A stretch of 64,000 nucleotides of DNA from Ferrovibrio sp965278975 (GCF_965278975.1 NZ_OZ257126.1:3472001-3536000), one strand, 5' to 3'. Shown: positions 7,780 to 16,105, counted from the first letter of the stretch. Notes: a model not told the origin generated them from the sequence alone. A program made the numbers and translations.

Positions 7780-8931
7780 ATGACGAACGCTGTGATCGCG
7801 GGCTATGCCCGCACGCCGTTCCACTTTGCCAAGAAAGGCCGTCTCGCCAATGTGCGGCCCGATGATCTGGCTGCCATCGCTCTCAAGGGGCTGGTCAACC
7901 GCCTGGATCTCGATCCGGTGCTGATCGAGGATGTGCTGATGGGCTGCGCCTATCCGGAATCGGCGCAGGGTAACAATATCGCACGCATTGCCTCGCTGCT
8001 GGCCGGTTTCCCGAATACGCTGGGCGGCGGCACCATCAACCGCTTCTGCGGCTCGTCGATGACCGGCATCCATTATGCCGTCGGCCAGATCGCCATCGGG
8101 GCAGGGGAGGCCTTTCTCTGCGCCGGTGTTGAGTCCATGACCATGGTGCCGCAGGGCGGCTTCAACTTCTCGCCCAATCCGCGTTTCAAGTCGCAGGCGC
8201 AACCAGATGCCGAGATCGGCGTCGAGGCCTACATTTCCATGGGCCGCACGGCGGAGAATGTCGCGGCGCAGTTCAAGGTCTCACGGGCAGAGCAGGAGGC
8301 CTTCGCGCTGGCCTCGCAGCAGAAGGCAGCGGCCGCGTTCAATGCCGGCAGGCTGATGGCGGAGATTATTCCGGTGAAAACCGTCGATGGCGTTGTCGAT
8401 GCCGATGGCTGCCTGCGGCCGCAGACCACACTTGAAGGTCTGGCTTCGCTGAAGCCGGCTTTCGATGGTACTGTCACCGCCGGCACGGCCTCGCCGCTCA
8501 CTGATGGCGCCGCCGCTACCCTGGTCTGCTCGGAGGATTTCGCGGTGAAGCATAACCTGCCGGTGCTGGCGCGTATCCGCGCCGTGGCCACGGCTGGCTG
8601 CGCGCCGGAGATCATGGGCATGGGGCCGGTGCCATCCACGCGCAAGGCGCTGCAACGTGCCGGCCTGAAGGTGGAGGATATCGATCTGTTCGAGGTCAAC
8701 GAAGCCTTTTCCAGCCAGGCCATCGCCTGCCTGCGCGAACTCGGCGTCGATCCAGCCAAGGTAAATCTCGATGGCGGCGCCATTGCCATCGGCCATCCGC
8801 TGGGTGCCACCGGTGCTCGCATCACCGGCAAGGCGGCGCAGTTGCTCAAGCGCGAGGGCAAGCGCTATGCCGTGGCGACGCAATGCATCGGCGGCGGCCA
8901 GGGTGTTGCTACCGTGCTGGAGGCCGCGTAA
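7780..8931 (+). CDS. Acetyl-CoA acyltransferase (thiolase)
   Basis: A 383-residue type II thiolase that cleaves 3-ketoacyl-CoA (or condenses acetyl-CoA). The acyl-carrying C90 lies in NRFCGSSMTG, H339 in GHPLGATGAR and the acid/base C369 in CIGGGQG. Its AAGGAGG overlaps the stop codon of the reductase gene, so translation is coupled. No hydroxyacyl-CoA dehydrogenase or hydratase adjoins it, so it is not an ordinary fad operon; short-chain or aromatic side-chain breakdown is possible. Confidence 0.95.
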   Translation: MTNAVIAGYARTPFHFAKKGRLANVRPDDLAAIALKGLVNRLDLDPVLIEDVLMGCAYPESAQGNNIARIASLLAGFPNTLGGGTINRFCGSSMTGIHYAVGQIAIGAGEAFLCAGVESMTMVPQGGFNFSPNPRFKSQAQPDAEIGVEAYISMGRTAENVAAQFKVSRAEQEAFALASQQKAAAAFNAGRLMAEIIPVKTVDGVVDADGCLRPQTTLEGLASLKPAFDGTVTAGTASPLTDGAAATLVCSEDFAVKHNLPVLARIRAVATAGCAPEIMGMGPVPSTRKALQRAGLKVEDIDLFEVNEAFSSQAIACLRELGVDPAKVNLDGGAIAIGHPLGATGARITGKAAQLLKREGKRYAVATQCIGGGQGVATVLEAA

Positions 8932-8933
8932 CC

Positions 8934-10214
8934 ATGCTGGCTGCCACTCTCGCGCCGTGGCTGCAACGCCGTGGCATCCATTATGCCTGGGTGATCGCAG
9001 CGGTCACCTTCCTCACCATGCTGGTGATGTCGGCAGCATTGGGCCTGCCCGGCGCGATGCTGCTGCCTTTGGGCAAGGAATTCGGCTGGACCACGGATGA
9101 GATCGCCTCCAGCCTGGCCTTCCGCTTCGCGCTGTTCGGCCTGATGGGGCCGATGGCGGCCTTGCTGATGGAGCGTTTCGGTCTGCGCCAGGTGATTACC
9201 GTGGCGGTGCTGCTGGTTGGCGGCGGCATGGCATTGGCCACCCAGGTGCAAAGCCTGTGGCATCTGTTTCTGCTCTGGGGTCTGGTGCTCGGCCTCGGCA
9301 CCGGCATGACGGCGCTGGTGCTTGGCGCCGTGGTCGCCAACCGCTGGTTCGTCACGCGGCGCGGCCTGGTGGTCGGCTTGCTCACCGCCAGCTCCGCCAC
9401 CGGGCAATTGGCCTTCTTGCCTATCGCTGCCTGGATGATCGAACAATGGGGCTGGCGCTCGGCGGTGTTTCCGGTGGCGGCGGCTTGTGTTGTAGCCCTG
9501 GTGCTGGTGGCCTTATTGATGCGCAACCGGCCAAGCGATCTTGGCCTCGCAGCCTACGGCGATACCGCGCCGATGGCGGCGCCGGTTGCCACGCCATTGC
9601 CCAGCCTGGCAACGCCTTTCGTGGTGCTGTGGGAAGCAGCACAGAAGCCGGTTTTCTGGATTCTCGCCGGCAGCTTCTTCATCTGCGGTCTCTCCACCAA
9701 CGGCCTGATTCAGACGCATTTCATCGCGCTGTGCAGTGACTACGGCCTCAGCGCCGTACCGGCGGCTTCGGTGCTGGCGATGATGGGCGCCTTCGATGTT
9801 GTCGGCACCATTCTTTCCGGCTGGCTGTCGGATCGCTACGACAATCGCAAGCTGCTGTTCTGGTATTACGGCCTGCGCGGCCTGTCGCTGATGTGGCTGC
9901 CGTATTCCGATTTCACGCTCTACGGCCTGTCGCTGTTCGCACTGTTCTATGGCCTGGACTGGATCGCCACGGTGCCGCCGACGGTGAAACTGACCGGGCA
10001 GATATTCGGCCCGCAGAAGGTCGGCATGGTATTTGGCTGGATATTTGCCGCGCATCAGCTTGGTGCGGCCACTGCCGCCTATGGCGCCGGCCTGGTACGC
10101 ACCTCGACGCAGAGCTATACGCCGGCTTTCTTCCTGGCGGGCGTGGCCTGCATTGTTGCGGCGGTGATCGTGCTGCTGGTACGCCAGCAACGCGCCAAGG
10201 CAGTGCCGGCTTAG
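8934..10214 (+). CDS. MFS transporter (oxalate/formate or monocarboxylate antiporter type)
   Basis: A 426-residue, twelve-helix transporter starting at ATG 8934, two bases after the thiolase stop. The N-terminal HYAWVIAAVTFLTMLV, the ERFGLRQV loop and the long middle loop (about residues 200-225) resemble the OFA/MCT-like group that imports small organic acids. As the third gene of the TetR-controlled operon it probably imports the acid that the reductase and thiolase process. Its stop overlaps the stop of the next, convergent gene. Confidence 0.9.
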   Translation: MLAATLAPWLQRRGIHYAWVIAAVTFLTMLVMSAALGLPGAMLLPLGKEFGWTTDEIASSLAFRFALFGLMGPMAALLMERFGLRQVITVAVLLVGGGMALATQVQSLWHLFLLWGLVLGLGTGMTALVLGAVVANRWFVTRRGLVVGLLTASSATGQLAFLPIAAWMIEQWGWRSAVFPVAAACVVALVLVALLMRNRPSDLGLAAYGDTAPMAAPVATPLPSLATPFVVLWEAAQKPVFWILAGSFFICGLSTNGLIQTHFIALCSDYGLSAVPAASVLAMMGAFDVVGTILSGWLSDRYDNRKLLFWYYGLRGLSLMWLPYSDFTLYGLSLFALFYGLDWIATVPPTVKLTGQIFGPQKVGMVFGWIFAAHQLGAATAAYGAGLVRTSTQSYTPAFFLAGVACIVAAVIVLLVRQQRAKAVPA

Positions 10215-10357
10215 CGGCGGCGCTGGAACAGCATGCCGACGCCGAGGATGATCAGGATCGCCGGCCACCATTGATTCAGGAAGGCCAGCGACAGCATGTC
10301 GAAGTTGTTTGCCAGCAGCAGGGCGCCAAGGCCGATGAGGATGAGCGGTCCGACCAC
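10211..10357 (-). CDS. Small membrane protein (LiaI-like/DUF5668-like)
   Basis: A 48-residue protein: GTG at 10357 has GGGAGG about 6 bases upstream, which decides the start although the frame stays open to 10435. It consists of two hydrophobic helices (GPLILIGLGALLLANNF and WWPAILIILGVGMLF) and a basic end QRRR. The pattern matches the LiaI/LiaF transmembrane domain found in small envelope proteins; function unknown. Its TAA overlaps the TAG of the convergent MFS gene. Confidence 0.75.
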   Translation of the reverse strand: MVGPLILIGLGALLLANNFDMLSLAFLNQWWPAILIILGVGMLFQRRR

Positions 10358-10391
10358 AGGGGCCTCCCAGAGTTGATTGTGGCTGAGTCTA

Positions 10392-10724
10392 TCAGCCGAT
10401 AATGGGGCTATCCAGTGGGAAGCGGCCTTTGCCATCCTCGGCCTCGACGATCCAGAGGTCGGGGTCGCGGCTCACCGCCTTGGCCAGCATCGCCTCGATG
10501 GCGGTATCGTCCTGCGGCCCGGTCTTGAGCCAGGCGGCGCGGCCTTCGCCATCGCGGGCCTGGGTGAACAGTAGGGCGCTGGTGCGGTCGAGTGCGATCT
10601 TCACTGCCACGGCGCCGGCATCGGCATCGCCACGGCGGCGCAGATAGGCCGGGATCATGTCGCGGTCATAGAGCCGCAGGATCGCCTGCACCAGCAATTC
10701 CGCTTTCAGTCGAGCGTCCATCAT
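10392..10724 (-). CDS. DUF1491 family protein
   Basis: A 110-residue protein of a family almost confined to alphaproteobacteria, recognisable from RLKAELLVQAILR, the RRGDADAGAVAVKI block and the C-terminal DLWIVEAEDGKGRFPLD. Function is unknown. It lies between the small membrane protein (34-base gap) and a YbfB-type transporter (13-base gap), all on the minus strand, so they may be co-transcribed. Confidence 0.9.
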   Translation of the reverse strand: MMDARLKAELLVQAILRLYDRDMIPAYLRRRGDADAGAVAVKIALDRTSALLFTQARDGEGRAAWLKTGPQDDTAIEAMLAKAVSRDPDLWIVEAEDGKGRFPLDSPIIG

Positions 10725-10737
10725 GGCGTTCCTGGCA

Positions 10738-11901
10738 TCATGTCGCCGCCTGGGGCTTGCTGCCGCTCAAGGCCACCAGCACCGCGCCGATGGCCAAAGC
10801 CGTGCCGCCGATGAGGAATTGCAGCATGTAGGAATGATTCAGCGTGAAGAGATAAGACAGGCCATAGCCGCCGCCGGCCTGCGCGGCGCCCACCGCCACG
10901 GTCATCCAGCCCCAGACCTGGCGGTGATGGGTGAGGCCAACCAGTTCGGCGACGCGGCCCGAGAGAATGGCCGAGATGCCAGGAGCGAAGGCGCCGGCAA
11001 GGAAGGGGGAGAGCATCAGCGCCGGCACCGAGGTGCTGAGCAGCGGCAGGAAGATGCCGAAGGATTTCAGCAGGAAGGCAATGATCAGGGCGCGGTGGAA
11101 GCCGAGCTTCTCGGCGATGAAGCCGGCGGAAATCGGACCGCAGAGCGCGCCGACGCCGAAGCAGACCCAGTAGAAGCCGCCTTCGGCCAGGCCACGGCCG
11201 AGGCCACGCGCGACGAAATCAACCCAGAACACGGTATGCGGCACGAAGCCGAAAGAGTCGAAGCCATAGGCCAGCAGCAGCAGCACGACCGGCCGTGTGA
11301 GCAGCTTGCCGGATTTCTCTTCCGCCGTTGCGGTGGGCGTGGGGGCTGCTCCCCAGCTTGCCCAGGTGATCAGGCTGAGGCTGCCGGCGACCAAGGCCAT
11401 GCCGAGCCACACGGCACTGACGCTGAAAGCGGCAAGGCTCGGCACCAGGCTGCCGCTGGCCGCAACACCGATGCCGACGCCGGTGAAGACCACGCCGGAG
11501 GCGCGCGCGCGGCGGTTCAGCGGCATGCGGCCGAGGATAATCGGCAAGGCCACGATCATCAGCACCGCGCCGGTGAAGCCGGCCATGAAGCGCCAGGGCA
11601 CGAACCACCAGAAGCCGAGCGGCAAGGCGCAGACAGCAAAGCTCAGCGTGGTCAGCGCCAGCGCGATCCGCACCATCAGGCCGGGGCCGAAGCGGGTGGC
11701 TAGACGGTAGGAGAGCATGCTGCCGAACAGATAGCCGGCAAGATTGGTGGCGCCGAGATAGACGGCTTCGGAAGCCTGCAGCCAGCCATCCTGGATCAAT
11801 GCCGGAATCAGCGGCGTATAGCCGAAGCGCGCCATGCCGATGCCAATCAGCAAAGCCGCAGTGCCCGGCAGGGCACCGATCAGGAAACGCGTCAGGGTCA
11901 T
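10738..11901 (-). CDS. YbfB/YjiJ family MFS transporter
   Basis: A 387-residue, twelve-helix protein. GIGMARFGYTPLIPALI near the N-terminus and GATNLAGYLFGS after the first loop identify the MFS_4 (YbfB/YjiJ) group, putative efflux or uptake carriers of unknown substrate. It is the first gene of the minus-strand run ending at 10211. Confidence 0.9.
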   Translation of the reverse strand: MTLTRFLIGALPGTAALLIGIGMARFGYTPLIPALIQDGWLQASEAVYLGATNLAGYLFGSMLSYRLATRFGPGLMVRIALALTTLSFAVCALPLGFWWFVPWRFMAGFTGAVLMIVALPIILGRMPLNRRARASGVVFTGVGIGVAASGSLVPSLAAFSVSAVWLGMALVAGSLSLITWASWGAAPTPTATAEEKSGKLLTRPVVLLLLAYGFDSFGFVPHTVFWVDFVARGLGRGLAEGGFYWVCFGVGALCGPISAGFIAEKLGFHRALIIAFLLKSFGIFLPLLSTSVPALMLSPFLAGAFAPGISAILSGRVAELVGLTHHRQVWGWMTVAVGAAQAGGGYGLSYLFTLNHSYMLQFLIGGTALAIGAVLVALSGSKPQAAT

Positions 11902-11966
11902 TTTATTGTATGGAGCCGGGAACAGGGCGAGACGGGTCTCAGTCTACCCTCTTACTGGAAGCCGGG

Positions 11967-12719
11967 CTACCGCGCCGGCCGGGCATTTCGTGGCAGGCCC
12001 TGGCGAAAGGCGGCATCGGCCGCCCGGCTACCATGGCGAATAAGGACCATTGCGAGTTCCGCCGCTGCTTCCTGTTGTGACAGGCCATGGCGATTGCGCG
12101 TGACATTCCACAATTCCAGAGGCGGTATCGGAAACAGGAGGTCTGGCTGAGAGCGTGCGGCATTGGTTAAGACAATATGTCCATCAAGGATGCGCAGCGT
12201 GTTGATGGTAATGGCTGTGCCGACAGCCGCGTCGGTGGCCATGGAAACCTGATCGCGGAGTTTTGGCGGCGCGTTATACAGCCGGTCTACTTGGGCAATG
12301 GCGTTGCGCATCAGGCTGCGAAGATTTTCGTTCCGGTTACTTGTCTCATACCGATAGATTGCCTTGCGGATGGTCAATTCCTGAATCACCAGATGGCCGG
12401 TGCGCAGCGAGGCTGGATCGAACTTCACGCCGATGCCGTGGAGTTCCATAGCGTCATTACGGCTGAATCCTTGTGGATTTTGCACGGCCAAACGCTCAAT
12501 GGAGGCGCCACCAGCATGCGGTAGCATCTCGAATTGAGTGATGTGGACGTTTGCTCCGGCAGCTTCCTGGATAAGACGTTCTATATGGTCTGCTACCGAG
12601 AATTTCGGATGATATGTAATATAAAGTAGGCTGATCACACCAAAAACAGCACCGAATATGAGTTTAAAAACCGCCTCTTTGCCGCGCCTTTTCAATTCGT
12701 CTGTGATTGCCTTACGCAT
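11967..12719 (-). CDS. AsmA-like membrane-anchored protein, paralogue A
   Basis: About 250 residues from ATG 12719, which has CCAAGG 9-10 bases upstream; GTG at 12737 would add six residues. A basic N-terminus and one membrane helix (KLIFGAVFGVISLLYITY) precede a periplasmic domain with NPQGFSRNDAMELHGIGVKFD and VIQELTIRKAIYRYE. These align with the next gene upstream (NPKGFNTPEALSLGDISLKLD, VIKEITITRPKVTYEY), so the two are paralogues. They resemble short AsmA/DUF748 lipid-transport-like proteins. Base composition is lower in GC than its neighbours (21 of 60 G or C at 12601-12660). Confidence 0.75.
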   Translation of the reverse strand: MRKAITDELKRRGKEAVFKLIFGAVFGVISLLYITYHPKFSVADHIERLIQEAAGANVHITQFEMLPHAGGASIERLAVQNPQGFSRNDAMELHGIGVKFDPASLRTGHLVIQELTIRKAIYRYETSNRNENLRSLMRNAIAQVDRLYNAPPKLRDQVSMATDAAVGTAITINTLRILDGHIVLTNAARSQPDLLFPIPPLELWNVTRNRHGLSQQEAAAELAMVLIRHGSRAADAAFRQGLPRNARPAR

Positions 12720-12825
12720 TTTATTTTGCCTTGGCACAAAGCGCCTGGGAGCGGCAGCAGTGCCTCTAATCCCCAGGCAGTGAATGGTTTAAAGTAATGT
12801 CGTAAGAAGCAGTATGTGGAAATCG

Positions 12826-12858
12826 AGCATGGCCGGCGGAATATGCGCCGGCCATGCT
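12826..12858 (-). terminator. GC-rich stem-loop between the two AsmA-like genes
   Basis: AGCATGGCCGGCG (12826-12838) pairs exactly with CGCCGGCCATGCT (12846-12858) around a 7-base loop. It lies just behind the stop of the upstream paralogue. The following minus-strand bases (CGATTTCC) are only weakly T-rich, so it may slow transcription or protect the 3' end and not be a full terminator. Confidence 0.6.
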
Positions 12859-12871
12859 GAACGTGAAACGG

Positions 12872-13672
12872 TTACTTGCCGAGCAGGCCTTTCAGCTTGT
12901 CGGCTGCACCGCCGGCCGCACCAGCAGCACCGCTGGCAGCACCTGCCGCGCCGCCGATGGCGCCTTTGAGCTGGTCGCCGAGTTGCTTCTGCAATTCGCC
13001 GCTGGCAACGCGGGCGGCCTGCTGGCTGATGGTGCCCAGTACTTTCTCGGCCACTTCCGCCGGAGTGGCGCCGCCCTGGCTCTTGCCGATATCGGTGAGC
13101 GTGATGGTGGGCAGCGGGGCGCTGAGTTCACGGCCCTGCAAGGCAGCGTGGCTCATGCCGATCTGGCCGCCGGTCACCACCAGGCGCTCGATGATTACCT
13201 TGGTTTCCGGCTTGCCATCTTTCTGCGGCGTGGCGGCGCCGGTCGGCTTCGAGCCGCCAGCCCCCATCTTCTGCGCATAGGCCTGGGTATTCTTCTGGAT
13301 GGTTTCCAGGTTGCCGCCGCTGCTGGCGTATTCGTAGGTCACCTTCGGCCGCGTGATGGTGATTTCCTTGATCACGATCGGGTTCTGTTGCAGCGTCGCG
13401 GTATCAAGTTTCAGCGAGATATCGCCAAGGCTGAGCGCCTCCGGGGTGTTGAAGCCTTTCGGGTTGCCAACCTTCAGGTCAGCGATGGCGCCACTGCCTT
13501 CGCGCAGACCGATTGTCACCTTGCCGACGCTGACACGGGCCTGGGTGGCTTCGGTGCCGTAGGTCTCGATTGCCACCTTCACCAGGCTGTCGAGATTGGA
13601 GAACAGGTAATAGACGCCGCCGGCCACGATCAGCACGATCACGGCCAGAGCCAGGGCTACCTTTTTCATCAT
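12872..13672 (-). CDS. AsmA-like membrane-anchored protein, paralogue B
   Basis: A 266-residue protein with an N-terminal membrane helix (VALALAVIVLIVAGGVYYLF), a periplasmic beta-rich domain and a C-terminal Ala/Gly-rich helix ending DKLKGLLGK. AGGAGG precedes the double ATG. The signatures VGNPKGFNTPEAL and KEITITRPKVTYEY belong to the AsmA-related family also seen in the adjacent gene. AsmA proteins act in lipid and outer-membrane homeostasis; a structural role at the envelope is inferred. The MscS gene lies 31 bases upstream. Confidence 0.8.
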   Translation of the reverse strand: MMKKVALALAVIVLIVAGGVYYLFSNLDSLVKVAIETYGTEATQARVSVGKVTIGLREGSGAIADLKVGNPKGFNTPEALSLGDISLKLDTATLQQNPIVIKEITITRPKVTYEYASSGGNLETIQKNTQAYAQKMGAGGSKPTGAATPQKDGKPETKVIIERLVVTGGQIGMSHAALQGRELSAPLPTITLTDIGKSQGGATPAEVAEKVLGTISQQAARVASGELQKQLGDQLKGAIGGAAGAASGAAGAAGGAADKLKGLLGK

Positions 13673-13703
13673 TGTCCGTCTCCTCCTGTTGGCAGATATA
13701 GAA

Positions 13704-14213
13704 TTACGCGACCGGCAGCACGGTCACGACATTGCCAAGCACATTGGCATTCGGGATCAAGTGGCGCTTGTTGTCATCATCCACCACCTCGGTATAGCGC
13801 AGGTCGATCTTGGCCACGCGGCCTTCGATGCCGGTAACGATGATGCGGTCGCCGCTGACGAAGGGGCGGTTGAGCAGGATCAGCATGCCGGCCATCAGGC
13901 TGGAGAGGATGTCCTTCAGCGCGAAGCCGAGCGCGAAGCCGGTGAGGCCAAGGCCCGCGATCAGGCCGGTGACATCGGCGCCGAGCGTGCCGAGCGCGGT
14001 GATGGCACCGAAGCCGATGATGCCCCAGCGTGCCGCCGAGGCCAGCAGCTCCAGCACATCCTTGCGTTGCTTGTCGCGTTCGGCGACGCGGTAGAGCACG
14101 GTGCGGGCGAGGCCGCCGGCGATCCAGAAGCCGATGAAGATCAGCACCGCGCCGCCGAACGAGGTCAGCATCTTCAGCACTTGCGGCCAGTAGGCGGCGA
14201 TTTCGGCGGTCAT
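13704..14213 (-). CDS. Short MscS-type mechanosensitive channel
   Basis: ATG at 14213 is chosen (GGAG 6 bases upstream), giving 169 residues. Membrane helices are followed by the pore-lining Gly/Ala helix GLTGFALGFALKDILSS and the beta domain NRPFVSGDRIIVTGIEGRV through LIPNANVLGNVV. The protein stops there, so it lacks the C-terminal alpha/beta vestibule of E. coli MscS (286 residues). It should still open under osmotic downshock. It heads a minus-strand run with the two AsmA-like genes. Confidence 0.88.
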   Translation of the reverse strand: MTAEIAAYWPQVLKMLTSFGGAVLIFIGFWIAGGLARTVLYRVAERDKQRKDVLELLASAARWGIIGFGAITALGTLGADVTGLIAGLGLTGFALGFALKDILSSLMAGMLILLNRPFVSGDRIIVTGIEGRVAKIDLRYTEVVDDDNKRHLIPNANVLGNVVTVLPVA

Positions 14214-14353
14214 CGGTAGCTCCTGTGTAAAATGCCTGTATTCCAAGCCTAACCCAGAGAGGGGACGGGCGCATCCCTTGCGTTACGGCCTTGGGTTATG
14301 GCTTTGCCTGCTGGCCTTGCATGGTGGGGCGCCAGCGGGTAGAGTTTGCCCAA

Positions 14354-14365
14354 CTGATATATCAG
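14354..14365. promoter_or_regulatory. Palindrome CTGATATATCAG upstream of the SDR gene
   Basis: A perfect 12-bp palindrome in an otherwise GC-rich leader, 70 bases before the SDR start. Its size and AT centre fit a GntR- or LacI-type operator. No regulator gene lies beside the SDR-FAH pair, so the protein that binds it is unknown. Confidence 0.45.
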
Positions 14366-14435
14366 ATGGGAGAGAATGTGTCTGCTCTGGTTGGAAAGTC
14401 GAGCGGGCCACGGGTTATCAAAAGGAGAAGCGTAT

Positions 14436-15185
14436 ATGCGGTTGCAGGGCAAGACGGCGGTGATCACCGCCGCGGCGCAGGGTATCGGGCGGGCTACCGC
14501 CATTGCTTTTGTCAATGAAGGCGCCAAGGTGATCGCCACCGATGTGAATGCTGACAAGCTGAGCGAATTGCGCAGCTTGCCCGGCATCCATACCGAGAAA
14601 CTCGACATGCTGGACCCTGAGGCGATCAAGGCTTTCGGTGCCAAGGTTGGGGCAGTGGATATCCTGTTCAACTGCGCCGGTTTCGTGCATCACGGCAATA
14701 TCCTCGATTGCACCGAGGAGCAGTGGGATTTCGCGATGAATCTCAATGTGCGCTCGATGTACCGCCTGACCAAGGCCTTGCTGCCGGCGATGCTGGAAAG
14801 CGGCAAGGGCGCGTCGATCGTCAATATCGCGTCTGGCGCTTCCTCGGTGAAAGCGGCGGGCAACCGTTTCGTCTATGGCACCAGCAAGGCGGCGGTGATC
14901 GGCCTGACCAAGGCCATTGCGCTGGACTTCATCCGCCAGGGCATCCGCTGCAATGCCATCTGTCCTGGCACCATCCAGTCGCCGTCGCTCGATGACCGCA
15001 TCGCTTCGCTCGGCCAGAGCATGGGCAGCGTGGAGAAAGCCCGCGAGGCTTTCGTGGCCCGCCAGCCCCTGGGCCGGCTGGGTACGGCTGAGGAAATCGC
15101 CGCGCTGGCGGTCTATCTTGCTTCCGACGAGGCTTCCTTCACCACCGGCGCCATCCACATGATCGATGGCGGCTGGTCGCTGTAA
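14436..15185 (+). CDS. SDR dehydrogenase, probable 2-keto-3-deoxy-sugar-acid dehydrogenase
   Basis: A 249-residue classical SDR: cofactor turn TAAAQGIG (11-18), NCAG (79-82), catalytic S133, Y147 and K151 (YGTSK), and the C-terminal FTTGAIHMIDGGWSL. AAGGAG precedes ATG 14436; the frame is open further up but without a site. Together with the FAH-family hydrolase 25 bases downstream it resembles the pair that oxidises 2-keto-3-deoxy-L-fuconate or L-rhamnonate at C4 and then splits the 2,4-diketo acid. The assignment rests on this pairing and on resemblance to that SDR subgroup. Confidence 0.85.
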   Translation: MRLQGKTAVITAAAQGIGRATAIAFVNEGAKVIATDVNADKLSELRSLPGIHTEKLDMLDPEAIKAFGAKVGAVDILFNCAGFVHHGNILDCTEEQWDFAMNLNVRSMYRLTKALLPAMLESGKGASIVNIASGASSVKAAGNRFVYGTSKAAVIGLTKAIALDFIRQGIRCNAICPGTIQSPSLDDRIASLGQSMGSVEKAREAFVARQPLGRLGTAEEIAALAVYLASDEASFTTGAIHMIDGGWSL

Positions 15186-15210
15186 GATTTCAACAACGGA
15201 GATTGAGTAG

Positions 15211-16059
15211 ATGAAACTGTTGCGTTATGGCCCGCTGGGCCAGGAAAAGCCGGGCATCCTCGACGCCCAGGGCGCGATCCGCGATCTTTCCGGCGTGGTC
15301 GGCGATATCAATGGCGCCACCTTGCAGCCCGATGCGCTGGCCAAGCTGCGCGGCGTGGATGTGAACGCGCTGCCGAAGGTGGCGGGCAATCCGCGCATCG
15401 GCGCCTGCGTCAATGGCGTCGGCAAGTTCATCTGCATCGGTCTCAACTATTCCGACCATGCCGCCGAGACCGGAGCCACCGTGCCACCGGAGCCGATCAT
15501 CTTCATGAAGGCGACTTCGGCCATCATGGGACCGGATGATGATCTGATCATTCCGAAGAACTCACTCAAGACCGACTGGGAAGTCGAACTCGGCGTGGTG
15601 ATCGGCAAGGTGGCACGCTATGTCAGCGAAGCCGATGCGATGAGCCATGTCGCCGGCTATTGCACCATCAACGACGTGTCCGAGCGCGCCTTCCAGATCG
15701 AGCGTCATGGCCAGTGGACCAAGGGCAAGAGCTGCGACACTTTCGGCCCTATCGGCCCCTGGCTGGTGACTGCCGACGAGGTGGCGGATCCGCAGAACCT
15801 CGCCATGTTCTGCGATGTGAACGGCCATCGCTTCCAGAACGGCTCGACCAAGACCATGGTCTATGGCGTGCGCTACCTGATCAGCTATCTCAGCCAGTTC
15901 ATGAGCCTGCAGCCGGGCGATGTGATCTCCACCGGCACGCCGCCGGGCGTCGGCATGGGCCAGAAGCCGCCGCTTTATCTCAAGGCAGGCGACAAGGTGC
16001 ATCTCGGCATCGCCGGCCTGGGCGAGCAGCGCCAGAACGTGAAGGCTTACGTTGGTTAG
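15211..16059 (+). CDS. FAH-family hydrolase, probable 2,4-diketo-3-deoxy-sugar-acid hydrolase
   Basis: A 282-residue fumarylacetoacetate-hydrolase fold protein. The core GKFICIGLNYSDHAAE and the metal ligands E124, E126 (DWEVELGVVIG) and D155 (CTINDVSERA) are present, as is GDVISTGTPPGVGMG. Such proteins are often labelled ureidoglycolate lyase, but next to this SDR the likely reaction is hydrolysis of a 2,4-diketo-3-deoxy sugar acid to pyruvate and a hydroxy acid. No aldonate dehydratase or lactonase lies beside it. Confidence 0.88.
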   Translation: MKLLRYGPLGQEKPGILDAQGAIRDLSGVVGDINGATLQPDALAKLRGVDVNALPKVAGNPRIGACVNGVGKFICIGLNYSDHAAETGATVPPEPIIFMKATSAIMGPDDDLIIPKNSLKTDWEVELGVVIGKVARYVSEADAMSHVAGYCTINDVSERAFQIERHGQWTKGKSCDTFGPIGPWLVTADEVADPQNLAMFCDVNGHRFQNGSTKTMVYGVRYLISYLSQFMSLQPGDVISTGTPPGVGMGQKPPLYLKAGDKVHLGIAGLGEQRQNVKAYVG

Positions 16060-16065
16060 CGAGAT

Positions 16066-16105
16066 TTGCAGTTGCCCTACTGTATCTTATAGGATACAGT
16101 AGGGC
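16066..16105. promoter_or_regulatory. Toxin-antitoxin operator/promoter palindrome
   Basis: GCCCTACTGTATC (16074-16086) and GATACAGTAGGGC (16093-16105) are exact inverted repeats around TTATAG. The ATG of the toxin begins at the next base. A possible promoter, TTGCAG (16066-16071), 16 bases, TATAGG (16088-16093), would start transcription only a few bases before the ATG. There is no Shine-Dalgarno sequence, so a leaderless or nearly leaderless message is suggested. The antitoxin probably binds here to autorepress. Confidence 0.75.

Noticed and set aside
6685..8202. 505-codon open frame on the minus strand
   Set aside because: Opposite the aldo/keto reductase and thiolase, which have complete catalytic residues and ribosome-binding sites.
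15211..16059. Ureidoglycolate lyase annotation of the FAH protein
   Set aside because: No purine or allantoin genes are nearby, and the adjacent SDR points to a sugar-acid route.
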